DNA from: Anaeramoeba flamelloides
Taxonomy: Eukaryota; Metamonada; Anaeramoebidae
DNA: 64,000 nt
Reading direction: 5' to 3'
NCBI GenBank assembly: GCA_027625915.1
Contig: JANTQA010000015.1
Coordinates: forward strand, 744,001 to 808,000
Shown: piece after piece, positions 10,623-22,395 of the stretch
Layout: every line of letters begins with the position of its first letter
Position numbering within the stretch: position 1 is the stretch's first letter
The notes under the pieces: model-generated
Databases searched by the model: none
Told to the model about the DNA's origin: nothing
The model's input: only the letters and a program-made list of their open reading frames with translations
Made by a program: the position numbers and the translations under genes

Positions 10623-13600
10623 TCAAACGATAAAAATATAAATAAAAAATGAAAAATTCAAAATAAAAAGATTATTTTTTTTTTTTTTTGTTGTTGTATT
10701 TTGTAAGTTTCTTCTAAGAATTACATGTCGATTGTATACTCTTGATCTATTAACTTCTGTTGTAGTAATTTGGTCTTTTAAAAACCCGAGATCTTTTTTC
10801 AAGATTTCTAAAGTTTTTTTTGCACTTGATAAATTTTTAAGAATTACTTGTTCTGCTTCGTCAAGAGGATATTCCATCATAACATTTGCCTAATAATTTA
10901 ATAATTGAAAGAATTTTTATATAAATATAATGTTATAAAAAAATGTACATTTTGGTTAGTTTTGTTGGTTATGAAAAATTAGATAGATCACACACACACA
11001 CACACATATATATATATACATGGATAAAGAATTATAATAAAATTTTAATTTGTGAAAGGTAAATTAATAAAAACTAAAGAGACCCCAAAAACAATTTTTT
11101 ATTATTTGATAAGAGTAAAAAATTTTTAAAAATCGAAAATTATCAGCTATGTTCGGTTGCATTTTTTTGAATTTATTTTGTAAATTTAATAAGATTTCCT
11201 TTTTCCTTTTTCTTCTTTGTTTTTTAATTTTAATTTACAATTCAATTAGATTAATGGTAGAATAATTAATTTCAAACAAGGAGAACTAATGAATTTCAAT
11301 GTGAAGATATACATTTTTTTTTTTAAAAATAAAGTTAAAAAAGTATTGAATATAAATTTCATATAACCTAAAAAAAGTAATTTTTGGGTTCTTTTTGATC
11401 ACATTTATAGTAGTGGCCAAAAGCAGGAGAATCCAAATAGATCAAAATTTCCTTTGATTTTTTTTCCAATCTGAATAGTGTGGTGCAATTGGGGAATCTT
11501 ATTTTTTTTTAAATTTTCTTAGAAAAATAGTTAGTGCATTTTGAAATTTTTTTTTTTTTTTTGTTCAATTTTAATTCGAAAAGTCATCATTTTTTTTCAA
11601 ATTTTATAACAAATTAGAGGAAAAGAAAAAGGAGACCAACAAAGAAGATAAAATATTTGGATTGTTTCATATTCATTTTGTAGAATTGAAGACAAAGTAG
11701 ACAAATCGATTTTACTGATTTCTAATATTTTGGAAAATTGTAAAATGAAGGATTTAAATTCGAAACAAACAAACCATCAATCTGGAAAATTTTAAAACCT
11801 TTTATTTTCGAAATTAAGATTTTATGAAAGTTAAAACAAAAAATTTCATTTGTTTTTCATTTTCGTATTTCACATCTTTTTGAATTTTCAAAATTTTATC
11901 CATTACTGTATTATCGTTTGATCACAAAAATAACAAAAAAAATTAAATTTTAGATCGACTTTCTTTTGAATTTTGAATGTTAATAGATCCATAGAAAATA
12001 GAATCAAACAAATCAGAGTATTTTTTTAAACAAACAAATTATATTGGAAAAATTGAATTTAAAAAATTGAAACTGTAAACAAGAAACAAACATATTAATT
12101 CAAGATGATTAATAAATAATGATTGGAAAAGTTTATACTTTAAAAAATGTTATCTTGAAATAGAATTTATATCCAGTTTCTGTGGTTCTATTGACATTTA
12201 GAGCTCTTTTTTGGAAATATTAATTTTTTTTTTTTCAAGTTTATAATTAGAATAATTCTTATTCTAAGCAAGTAGGATTTCAATATATCAACTGAAGAAA
12301 AAATTTGATTTATCGTTTCTTGTATTTTTTCTAAAGTTGAAATTATTAAACTATCATGCCTTATGGATATTCCTAACTTAAAAAACAGTAAATCTAATTT
12401 TATGTGAATTCTACGATATTTGTAATAAATGTGATAATTGTGGTTGGTGGTATAGCCAAAATTAGGATGTTGGGCGTTAAATCTTGATTTTTTTTGTAAA
12501 AGTACTTTTCTCTATATAATTTATTTATTTTTTGGTTAACGATGGTAGAGCCATTATTTTCGAAAGGATTAAACTGTTTTTTTGAGTTTTCAAAAATGAA
12601 TTTTTATTTTTAAGTGCCTGGTCATTACCATAAAAAAAAATTGTTTGAAAATTGAGCAATTTTTATGGAAGCTGAAAACCAATCAAAAACCAATCAGTTA
12701 TGTGATTTACTGATCGATATCAAAAAGCCAACAATGAAAAACTCTGACATTTTGAGAAAAAAGAGCCAAAGAGAGACACTCAATTTCCAATTAGAATGGT
12801 TGTCAATTACAATTTTGAAAACAACTATGTCAGTTTTGAAGTGTCTCTCTTTGGCTCTTTTTTGGGAGATCGAATTAGATTTTTATATATATTTTTTTTT
12901 CATTTTTTAAATGAATTATTGTAATCGAAAGAATATTACATTATCCTTACTTGGTCAAATTTAGAGGGTTACAAAAAAAACCACAAATCAAATTAAATTG
13001 ATTGTGCACTTCAAGAAAGTAATTTGTTTTAAATTATTGAAATTTAACCTTTTGGAAATAGAAGATTATTAAAGATGACTATTTTTTTCAAAATTTTGAT
13101 TTTTTGAAATTGAGAACTCTTTTAAACTTATTTTTCTTGGTTGAATTTTTTGTCAAAGAGATACAATGAAATTTTTTTTTTGTTATTTGAATTTTGTCAA
13201 CCAAAAGAAAGGCTATTCCACAATACTCTTTTGAGGTCTCGGATCAGCTCCTTGAGTATGGAGTAAATTCATGGTAAATGACTAGACCCTTAAAGATGAA
13301 TATTTCTGACATTTTACAAGTAATAAATGAAAACATTTATTTCAAATTCCCCAAATATTTTATTAATTACAAGTTGGAAAATATCCAAAGATCGTTACAA
13401 AATTAATTAGAAATGGTGTTTTTGGAAATTTAATTCCGCTCTTCGTTAATGTTCTTTTGAGACAACATTCTATTTTTTTTAATTTGCATTTAACAGTAAA
13501 AAAAAAGACAAGGGTAATTTTAAAAAAGTGTGACAAAAAGGTTTGCTAAATTATCTCTAAAATAGATGACCAAACCTCAATAATTCGATTTTTAGGACTT

Positions 13601-14781
13601 TATTAAAAACTTTTTTGTTCACACTTTTTTAAAAGGGCCTTTTACAGGAAAGTGCCCAAAGCGAAATTATCATTTATTTAATTCATCCAAAATATTGATA
13701 CTTTATTGGTACTCTGTTTTCAATTTAGTTTATTTGGTCATCTTACTCTTAAGAATAAAGAGAAAAAGCAAATATATTAAAAAATGAAGAGAAGACTCTT
13801 GAAAGATTTTGAACTAAAAACCCTTTTTCAAAATCTGTACTGAAAAAACAGTTTACCAATTATGATTAGATTTGGTTTAGTTATTCGTTCGTTTGTAAAT
13901 TAAAAAGGATTAAAAATAAAAACTTACAAACAATCAAAATTAAAAGAAAGCAAAACAATTTCGATTGATCTGAGAATAAAAAGAGAAAAAGAAAAAACAT
14001 AAAATAAAAAGAAGCAACTTACACCAAGCCACAAACAAACGTTTTGGCACTTTTCAATTTCAGCATTAACAAACAAATTATTGGAGATCTTAAAGCGAGT
14101 GTCAAGTGATCCGCCTTTTTCATTTTTTAGCTTGAGGAAATTAATCATCTCAATATTTTCTTCAAGTTTTGGAATTTTTTGCTTCACACGTATTTGTTGT
14201 CTTAAGAGGTTGTTTTCCATAAATTTATACTTACTATTTGAAATTTTAGGGTTGATTGTTTTTTTTTTTATTGTTTTTTTATTATCCAAAAGAGTAAAAA
14301 AAAAAAAAAAGATAAAGATAAAGACAAACAATATAAAAAAGATAAAAAAAAACAATAAGCACAAAAAAAGAAAAGAAACACAAAGTAATTAAGAGAAGAA
14401 AAGAGTAAAGAGGAAAAAGAGAAAAACAAACGAATAAATTGTTTCAAGGTTTTTGAGCATTACAGAAGCTTCTTGTGGGGTTTTAATTAAAGTTTTTATT
14501 TTTTCCTATTAAATTGTAAAAAAAGAAAGAGAGTCAGACGTTGTTTTTTTGTGTTACGATTGGTAATAAAAACAACACAATTGTTTTTTTTTTAGGTTGT
14601 TGTCGGATGGGTCAATTGTTTTTGTTTCTTTTCTTTTTGTATTTTTAAAAGAAAAAAGGAATTAGTTTTTTTTTTTTACAAGAAATTTGGCTTTTGGTAT
14701 TCCACGATGTTCTTCGTTTTGTTTTTCTTGAGTTTCTATGACTTGAAAAATATTTTGATTTACTGTTTTTTTTGTTGACAT
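10623..14781 (-). CDS. PFDN3: Prefoldin subunit 3 (VBP1/PAC10 orthologue), four exons
   Basis: Subunit of the hexameric prefoldin chaperone, which passes nascent actin and tubulin to the CCT chaperonin in the cytosol. Exons: 14781-14680 (34 residues ending GIPKAKFL), 14505-14432 (EKIKTLIKTP...), 14233-14023 (KYKFMENNLL...KCQNVCLWLG) and 10889-10623 (ANVMMEYPLDEAEQ...). All three junctions are in phase, and the joined protein follows human VBP1 block by block: GIPxAxF, KYKFME, TRFxxxxNL, VCLWLGANVMxEY, and the LKDQITTTEVNRSRVYN coiled coil. It is 217 residues against 197 in human. Introns are 174, 198 and 3133 nt. The invariant-looking YNWDV of animal homologues reads YNRHV here. The C-terminus (about 30 residues of Lys/Asn then hydrophobic residues) is unlike relatives, so the true 3' end may involve another splice, for example at CAT|GTAATT. 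Confidence 0.9.
10990..11021. repeat. (CA)n(TA)n microsatellite
   Basis: A run of CA dinucleotides passing directly into TA dinucleotides, inside the long prefoldin intron near its 3' end. Confidence 0.95.
12757..12863. repeat. Perfect 24-bp inverted repeat with 59-nt loop
   Basis: AAAAAAGAGCCAAAGAGAGA plus CACT at 12757-12780 is the exact reverse complement of 12840-12863. It lies in intron 3 of the prefoldin gene. Without a TA flank or any second copy seen here, it could be a very short palindromic element or a hairpin-forming transcript segment. Perfect arms suggest a recent origin or selection for pairing. Confidence 0.8.
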
Positions 14782-17059
14782 TTTTGATAATAAAATAAGG
14801 AAGTGTTCAAATGTAAAAAAATGGATAACCAAAAGATTAATTAGTTAACTAAATAGAGATAAAAATACCAAAGAAACGTTTTGATCTGAAATTTTAATGA
14901 AAAGTTCGAATATTATCAAAAGTTTTTTTGCGATGAAAAACCAAAAAACATGATTTTTTTTTTCTTTGCTAAATTGAAATTTATGATATTATTTTTCACT
15001 TTTTTCTTTACCAGACTTTTTTTTGAACGAAAAAGATGAAATTAACTTTAAATTATATTAATTTAAATTTTGATCAAAGATTTTACATGTCCCTTGATTA
15101 TATTATATTCTGATGAAGGTTGGAGATTTTGATCTTTTTTTAATCAGTTCTTAAAAATAATTAAATAATTAAAATAAAAATGTTAAAAGTGAGTTGAAAA
15201 AAGTAATAAAATTAAAAAATAATTTGATTAAAATGTTTGTTTATTGATATGAAAAGTATTTTTTAGTTTATATAAAAAACAAAATTATTATTTTTTTATT
15301 TTTATAAAAAAGTTATCATGTAAAATAAATGATCAAAAATATTATCTATTTTGGAGAACTATTATCCAACAACGAAATATTATTATCTTTTTTCAATAAC
15401 ATATAATGAATTTTTAAATTTATAAATACATATTTAATTGAAAAAAAAAAAAAAAAAATTATATTTCAATAAAATATTTCAACTTTTTGGCTTAAAAGTA
15501 GATATAATTTAAAAAAATTAAATTTCTACTAATAATTGAAAAAATTTTAACAAAAAATATTCTTATTTTTAATTATTTGACTGGGTTGTTAATTTTGGAT
15601 AAAAAATTTCTAAAGTTATTATTAAAAATTCTTTTATTAAATTCATTCCATACTCACATTTTTATTTTTATTTTGATTTTTTTCATAATTTAATATAAAA
15701 AATTTTTAGGAGAGTAACACTGTTCAATATTTCTATTTCAAATGATCTCTCAAAATTCTTCTTTGTCAAATAAAACAAGTAACAATACAACATCCATCTT
15801 ATAATGTTTATTTTTCTTTTAATAAAAAAATTTGAAATGTGAGAATGTATAACCCCATCTCTAAAATAGTTTTTTTGTGTTATTATTTATAACCAATCTA
15901 AAGATAAATTTCAATGGAAAGATTTTCTAGAAACGCAAATAAACAATTTAATCAATCAAAAAAAGTTTATTCATAGGCAGAAAAGGGAAAAATTCAAATA
16001 AGAAAATAAAAAGGATTTATTATTCAAAAACTTATATTTAAAAAAAAAAAAAAAAATAAGGAATATATATTTCAAAAATTCTAAAAAAAGAAAAACAATT
16101 TTAGAGGTTTTAATAGTTAAAAATACCAATTAATACATTTCTTCAGAGGATATATGAACAAAAAATCAGAAAAAAATTAATATTGTTTCAATTATTAAAA
16201 TAAATTTCAAAAATAAATTCAACTAATCTCAACTACAAAATTCAAACAACAAAATAAATTTCACAGGTTAACCAATTCAAAAAGTTATCTAACTAATTAA
16301 AAATTTCAAAAGGCATCTCATGTCTAAAAATTCAAATTTTGAAAAATAAAATTAATTTTCTTATTTTATATTTCCAAATTATTAAATTTCATTAATTTGA
16401 AACAAATTGATATTCTTTTATTACAAACTTAATATAATTCATGGTTATTTTATAAACATCTATATTTGACCAAGTGGTGATTTTATTACATTCCTGTTGA
16501 TAAAAATAAACCCATTTGAAAACTGAAGAAAAAGGGAAAAAAAATAACTTCTTATTGATCTCAATAAGGAAGAAAGGGAAAAAAATTAAAAATAGCACAG
16601 TTCTCTTTGAAATTTTAATACAAACCATCCTTTCAAATTAAAAATTGAATCTTACCACAGTCAATATTTTTTTTTAAATATCATCTTTTTTTATTGTTGA
16701 TTTTGAGAGATTGTAGTACATCAAATATTGATTTGTTTTTAATTGATAATTGGTATTGAAAAAAATTAGAAAAATTTGTTTTCAATATCAAACTTTTTTT
16801 TAATCCGTAAACATATTACCATTAAATAATAATTATGAAGCTACTTTAATTAAAGCCTTTGATGAATCTTTTGATAATTTTTTTTCAACTTTTTTCAAAA
16901 TTTCAACACTTTCATTTCCCCATTAATCAATTGAAACTTTTTTTTCAAATTCCTAAAATATTTTATCTCTAATCTTTAGCTGAGAAATAAAGATAGAAAA
17001 ATGCAAAGATATATATCTTATTTTTTGAAAAAGAAAATTTCTGAAGGACTCAGTATATT
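14782..17059. other. AT-rich intergenic DNA
   Basis: Upstream of the prefoldin start and otherwise without a supported gene. Composition is dominated by A/T runs. A weak minus-strand frame at 16392-16628 is Phe/Lys/Ile-rich and not credible. Confidence 0.5.
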
Positions 17060-18660
17060 GTAATGGAACCCATTATAACCTATTCTATTTGCTCTATTTC
17101 AAATTTTCTTTTAATAAATAATATACCATTAGCAAACCATTGACAAAAATTTGCAGATTATTTACTCTTAATTACTAAAGGAAATAAAAATCAATTAAAT
17201 AATAAATTAAAACTAATCTATGAAATTATTTTTTAATTTGGGTTAAACCCTAATAAAGATAAATGAATTATATCAAAATATTTTTTTTAAAAAAATAAAT
17301 TTTTTGGTATTTATTTAGATAAAAATCCACATATAATTTATAATTTAAAAAAATCTAAAGAAGCATAAACCAACTGTAAACAATTATTCAATAAAAATTC
17401 TTGGTATTATCGTTTGAAAATTAGATTATTTTAAATCCTTTGTGTAAGAAAATTGAAATATGTGTTAGAAATAATTACATTATGATGAAATAAAAAAAAA
17501 ATAAATTATTTAAATTCTTGGATTAATTAATATATTAGTGAAACATTCAAAATAAACAGAAACACATTAATTCTTATTTATAAAACAGAATTTACAATTG
17601 AAAATATGTTAATTTTAGTAAATAAAAAGAGATTTAATTTTAAAAATAAATTAGAAAATTTGTCTGTGTAATAATTTAGAAAAATAACTTAATTTAACTA
17701 ACGAATACATAATAAAATCAATTTAAAGTCTAAAGATTTAATTGAATAACAAAAAGATATATATAAATACACATTTAAGGAGTTGATGAATTCTACAAGT
17801 TGAAATTTAATTTATGTTTAACAAAATTTTAAAAGAAGATAGTAAAAAAAAAAAGATTATACTCAATTCTTTTGAATTTTTGAAAACCTATTAATCTTTT
17901 TTTAATTTTAGAAATAAAAAGAAAATTTCATATTATTATACAAATTAAAATTACTATTAGGTTTTCTTGAGTTTTCTCCTCATTTCTAAAAATCAATAAA
18001 GTTTACAGATAAAAAAGAATGCCTCAAGATCAGTTCCGTTAGGTTTTTTTTTTCAATTCCAGAAATAAAAAGAAAATTTCAAAAATTTTTACTTTATTTC
18101 TTGGATTAATAAAGATGTCATTAGGCTTTTCAAAACTTAAAAGAATGGAGTAAAATCTCTGATTTTACCCTATTCTTTCAAACCTCAGAAAAATATAGGC
18201 ACTCAAAGCACTTGACAACACTCCCCAAAAATATTTCACAATAATAAAAAAATCAAAAATATTTATTTAAAACGTAAAAAAAACAAATTTATCCCTCAAT
18301 CTCAACAATCGTCAAATTTAGAACTTTTAATAACTGCTTAAATAGATATTACTATATAATCATAAAAATTCAAGTAAATTTTGTCCTTGATGTTTAAAGT
18401 ATAAACAGAAGGAAATTATTGAAAATATTGATCATTTTTTATGGGTATGCTCTTACGATGAAAAAAATAGATTAATTTTTCAAAATATATTAAAAGAAAT
18501 TAACCTTAATAAAATAATTTTAAACTGTGATTGTTTGAAACTATTTTCAGTAATTAATAATTGTGAAATTTATGATTCTACGCTTAAATTACCTTCAAAG
18601 GGGATTTAAGTCTAAGGACATCTAGAGTGTAATTTACACTTTTTCAGTAATAAAAAAAAA
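17060..18660 (+). mobile_element. Decayed LINE: reverse-transcriptase palm and C-terminal end
   Basis: A non-LTR retrotransposon remnant on the plus strand. At 17150 the frame reads FADYLLLITKGNKNQLNN, the reverse-transcriptase catalytic box (usually FADD or YADD) with the following conserved helix. Further on, FGLNPNKDK and FFGIYLDKNPHIIYNLKK (about 17238-17350) match the thumb-side YLG region. At 18421 NIDHFLWVCSYDEKNR is the C-terminal His/Cys segment, and the frame ends at a TAA at 18609. The 18560-18660 tail matches a second copy at 38785-38890, marking the family's 3' end. The FADD box has Asp to Tyr, frames are broken many times, and a family I palindrome lies within. It is inactive. 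Confidence 0.75.
18142..18178. repeat. Dispersed palindromic repeat, family I copy
   Basis: AAGAATGGAGTAAAATC pairs with GATTTTACCCTATTCTTT. Surrounding sequence (GTTAGG, AGAAATAAAAAGAAAATTTC) also recurs near 17930 and 26560. It lies inside the decayed LINE interval. Confidence 0.5.
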
Positions 18661-19116
18661 AATAAAACGAAAATTAATGAGATTTAATTAAGCTCTTCCT
18701 TGTTATAACTTTTGAGATAAAATATAAATTTTTATAATGAAAATTTAATAGTATTTTCAAAAATACCCGAATTTTTTACTTCTGATTCTTATATTTTTTC
18801 TAATTGGCGATAAAAAGAATTGATTTGAAAAAAAATTAGACTAGATTTATTTTTGGTATTTACTTTATTGATTTTATTTCTTTCAGAAAAATTCTTTTCT
18901 AAAAGAATAAAAAATCAATGAAATCCAAATATTTTTTTAAAAAAGAAGTATTTTAAAGAAGTCTGAAGCAAAAGTCTTAAAAAGTTAAAATTGACAAAAT
19001 GCTATGCTGTGATCGAAAACTGTTTAGGTACATTTTAAAACACTGCACATTTCATACTTTAATAAAATGTATTTAATTTTTTAAAAAATACAATTAAAAA
19101 GATCTGAATGTCCATT
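18661..19116. other. AT-rich spacer downstream of the eL20 gene
   Basis: No gene seen. It lies between the LINE 3' end and the stop codon of the minus-strand ribosomal protein gene, whose 3' untranslated region it must contain in part. Confidence 0.5.
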
Positions 19117-19907
19117 TTAAATAAATGGTTTCTTTTTTGTGAAAGTTGGCCTTCTTTCTTTATTCTTTTTGGTTGCACGATGGATCAATGGGAATTTTAA
19201 GTTAGGGTCATGGAATTGAAGTGTTTGTGGTCTTTTACATTCCTTGTCTTCCAGAACCTTTGTTTTGATGATTTGGATCGATTGGAATCTTGCTTTATGA
19301 TTTCCTGCCATTTCGTTGTACATTTGTTGTATCGCGCCTGTTAGGGTGACGTCACGGTATTCTTTATACATGTTATGTTTTCCAGATCTTGAATTGTATC
19401 TTAACCAAATACCATAGTTTTTAACTGTTTCTGGATCTTTTTCAAAGATCTTTTTGTTTTGTGTGTTTTGTTGATTGTTTTTTGGTTTTGATTTTTTGCA
19501 AACGCGGAAAATAGGGAAAAAGAAAGATAAAAAAACAAAGAAAAAGTAAATTTTGATTGAAAAAGCAAAGGTGGTTGTGGTTGGGCTAATACAAGAAAAA
19601 GTTGTGAAGATCCTTTCTTTATTTGTATTTTTTTTATTAAACTTTATTGAAGCAACTCACAATTAAAAAAAAAGAAAAAGCAAAGTTGTCTTTTATTGTT
19701 TAGTCAAGAAAAAAAGAAAGTAATTACTTCGTCAACAGAAAGAATCTCTCCTTTAACTTTTTTGATTTTGACAAGTCTTTTTGTGAAATACCAAAAGCGT
19801 GCTTTTGCTACAACACTGTTTGGTGCAAAAAGTTTCATTCTATAAATTTGTGGGTTTTGTACCTTTTTGGTTGGAATAGCTCTTCCTACGACTTGGTAAT
19901 ATCTCAT
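19117..19907 (-). CDS. RPL18A: Ribosomal protein eL20 (L18a), two exons
   Basis: A component of the large cytosolic ribosomal subunit. Exon 1 is 19907-19728 (60 residues, MRYYQVVGRAIPTKK to GEILSVDE). Exon 2 is 19449-19117 (110 residues, IFEKDPETVKNYGIWLRYNS to the stop). The donor GAA|GTAATT and acceptor ACAAAAAG join in phase. The 170-residue product aligns throughout with human RPL18A (176 residues), including RFWYF, NYGIWLRYxSRSGxHNMYxEYRD and the FHDxxxKFPLxHR block. The intron is 278 nt. Animal homologues have about eight more residues before this start. The ATG at 19907 is preceded by TTTTTTCAA, so a tiny upstream coding exon spliced at ATGAG|A is possible, but none was identified. Confidence 0.95.
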
Positions 19908-20118
19908 TTGAAAAAAGAAATAATCGAAAAAATCGAAAACTAAAACAAACAAATCCATTATTAGCAAGAAGACCAAAATTATATTCTTCTGTGTTTATCA
20001 GCTATGAAGAAAAAAGGTGTGTAGTTTTTATTCTAATAGATTTATTAAACTAAACTTCATTACCATTGAACTATTTGAATTTCCAAAATTTTTTTACATA
20101 ATTTATTGTTGATTATCG

Positions 20119-20536
20119 TTGTGGAAAAAAAGTGAAACACAGTTTTTAATTGGGAATATTAATAGAACCTGAAAAGGAAAAGTAAAATCAATAAAAAGAA
20201 GAAACCAATTAACTTCAAATAATAACCCATTATATTATTTTCAATCAACCCAACAAATACAATTTAAATCTACCTGATTTATCGTAATTGTTGGTGTTGG
20301 TTTTGGAGATCTCAAAAATAGTCAATTTTTTGAACAAATTTTTAATAATTGATCAATCAAAGAAAAACCCATACTAAAAGATAGTATTAAAAAAACTGTT
20401 ATTGTGGTGAATACTCTCTTTGGTCTTTATTTCTTTATTTATTCTTTTTTTCATTGATCTTACTTTGAATTTTCAGTAAGGTTCCCAATTAAAAACCGTA
20501 TTTCACTTTTTTTCCAGTTTCACTTTTTTTCCACAA
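20119..20536. mobile_element. Inverted-repeat element, family F
   Basis: About 418 bp bounded by TTGTGGAAAAAAAGTGAAAC in inverted orientation, with a second paired block TTTTTAATTGGGAA just inside. The right end carries an extra tandem copy of the GTGGAAAAAAAGTGAAA block. I see no clear target duplication and no coding sequence, so it is a non-autonomous element or MITE remnant. Family D copy 3 follows 9 bp later. Confidence 0.7.
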
Positions 20537-20545
20537 GGGTTAATA

Positions 20546-20774
20546 CTATTTTTTGTAAAATAAATGGAACAAAATTTTCATTCAGCTTTAAAAAAAAAAT
20601 ATTTTTTCATCAGATGTAAAATTTCATTTTTTAATTCCAATATTAGTTTTAATTATTTCATTTCCGCTTTTTGATAGAGAATTGGGAACTTTTGGGGATT
20701 TATTTTAATTCTTGGAATTTGATTTTTTGGAAAGCTGAATGAAAATTATTAGCTTTTTATTTAACAATTAACAG
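20546..20774. mobile_element. MITE family D copy 3
   Basis: A 229-bp element beginning CTATTTTTTGTAAAATAAAT and ending AACAATTAACAG, with TA flanks (20544-20545, 20775-20776). Inner palindrome AATTTTCATTCAGCTTT / AAAGCTGAATGAAAATT. It is in the same orientation as copy 2. Confidence 0.85.
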
Positions 20775-20776
20775 TA

Positions 20777-21686
20777 TATACATTTTTTTTTATTTATATG
20801 ATTAGGGTAGGTACTTAATTTTTATATCTTAATAAATTCCATCTTTTTTCTCTCGAAGAATTTGTATTTATTTTTTTTTCTTCTAATATAAACAAATTGT
20901 TCATAGTCAATTTTTCATCTTTTTGTATACTGGAAAGAAAAATAAATTATCAAAATTATATTATTTTTTTAAAAATCATTAAATCGTTGACATAGTTAAA
21001 ATTAAGTTTTTAATTTTAGTATTATTGCTTTTTTTATACTAAAAGAGTAAATTTTTTATTCATTTTTTTCTTGAAATTTTTTGTTCAATATAATTTGTTA
21101 TATGCATTACATGTTATTCAATAAGTAATAGAGTTTATTTTCATTTTTTTATCATCAATATAAGGTCAGTATTACTTAAAGGTGCAAAAAATTAATTTAA
21201 AACTAAATTAAAAAAAAAAATATATTTAAGAATATAAATTTTAAATAAAAATTCCCAAATTGTGTGTCTTGATTCAAAAGTTTTATATGTCTTAAATTAG
21301 TATTAATTGTCTCTTTTGAACTAATGAATAAATAATAAACTTCTTTTCAGTCAAAAGAGGTAATTTTATTCAAAAAATGGAAAAATTATTATCAGTTTTA
21401 TACAATATTCTTCTCAAAATAAATTTCTAATTATTTGATTGAATTATTTTTTTTCTAATTTTATCTTTTCTTCTTTTCTTTCCTTTATCTTTCCTTTTAT
21501 TTTTATTTTTTAATATCTGTTTTTTTTTGTTTTCCTTTTTGAATTGTATTTTCCTAGTCTTGATACTTTTTTGTTATTATTTTAAGAAAGTCCATTCAAA
21601 AAAATTAAAATATTTATGAATCTAAATTAGCTTTACAAAAATTAGAGTGATATCATTTCCTTTGAAAGATTTTATTGTAAACTAGA
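20777..21686. other. AT-rich spacer
   Basis: No gene or clear repeat. Pyrimidine-rich runs occur at 21440-21560. Confidence 0.5.
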
Positions 21687-22268
21687 TTTCAAAAATTTTG
21701 AGTAACTTTATAATGTTAATGGATTTTTTTTTTTGAGTTTTTTATTTCTGTATTCTTATCAAAAAAATATTTTCAAATTTTTGGATGAGTATCATTTTTT
21801 TTAATTTTGTTTTTTTTTTTCTTTTTCTTTTTCAAATTTTTGTTTTTCTGCTTTTTTTTTTATTGAAAAATTTTTTTATTTTTTTTTGAAACTTTTTTTT
21901 TTTGCAAAAGAGAATCTGGAAAAAAAAAAAAAAATTTTTCGAAACATACAAATAATCACTAAGAAAATTTCGAATATTTAATGTCTTTTAATATGAATTT
22001 AATTATTAGTAAAATATCTTCTTGGAAACTTTTTTTCAGTGAAAGTTCAGTAATAAAAAATCCGTAATTCTTATTTCAAAAATTGTTACTCCCTTTTTTT
22101 TAGTTTTTAGTTTTATTTTTTTTGAATTTTTAAAATATCAGCTTAATAGAAGTTAAGAATGATTTAAAAGTTAATTACCAATTAGATTTAATTATTTGTT
22201 GTCCTTGAATACTAAATTATATATTTTTTTTTTCAATTTATTATTGAGGTGAGTCACAATTTTTGAAA
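21687..22268. mobile_element. Inverted-repeat element, family J copy 1
   Basis: About 582 bp. The left end TTTCAAAAATTTTGAGTAAC pairs with the right end GTGAGTCACAATTTTTGAAA. The interior has a long T/CT-rich tract (21800-21905), then the conserved AATAATCACTAAGAAAATTT, TTTTTTTCAGTGAAAGTTCA and AAATATCAG blocks shared with 31263-31862 and 35915-36600. No protein is encoded. An internal copy of the terminal motif near 22075 makes the right third a palindrome of its own. Confidence 0.7.
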
Positions 22269-22395
22269 TGGTGTGTATTATTAAAAATAAAAAAAAATAA
22301 AAAAAAATATTATTTTCAATCATTTTTACCCCCCATAGAAATTGAGAAATTTTGAATCAATTTTCTATTAATATTTGTTTAGAAAATAGTCTCAA

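Larger units (their letters stand above)
10890..14022 (-). other. 3.1 kb intron 3 of prefoldin subunit 3
   Basis: The donor GGT|GTAAGT (14022) and acceptor TTATTAG (10890) restore the frame exactly across the conserved LGANVM motif, so this is a true intron. The other introns that could be placed here are about 63-280 nt. It contains a (CA)n(TA)n microsatellite (10990-11021), a perfect 24-bp hairpin (12757-12863), a weaker inverted repeat (13518-13634), and a Tc1-end-like TAGTGGCCAAAAGCAGGAG near 11412 with no partner found. I see no nested gene that I trust. Confidence 0.85.

Noticed and set aside
11405-11435. Tc1-like terminus TAGTGGCCAAAAGCAGGAG
   Set aside because: No matching inverted partner was found within several kilobases.
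13518-13634. Inverted repeat TTTTAAAAAAGTGTGA with 84-nt spacer in the prefoldin intron
   Set aside because: Mostly homopolymer pairing with no target duplication. Could be chance in this composition.
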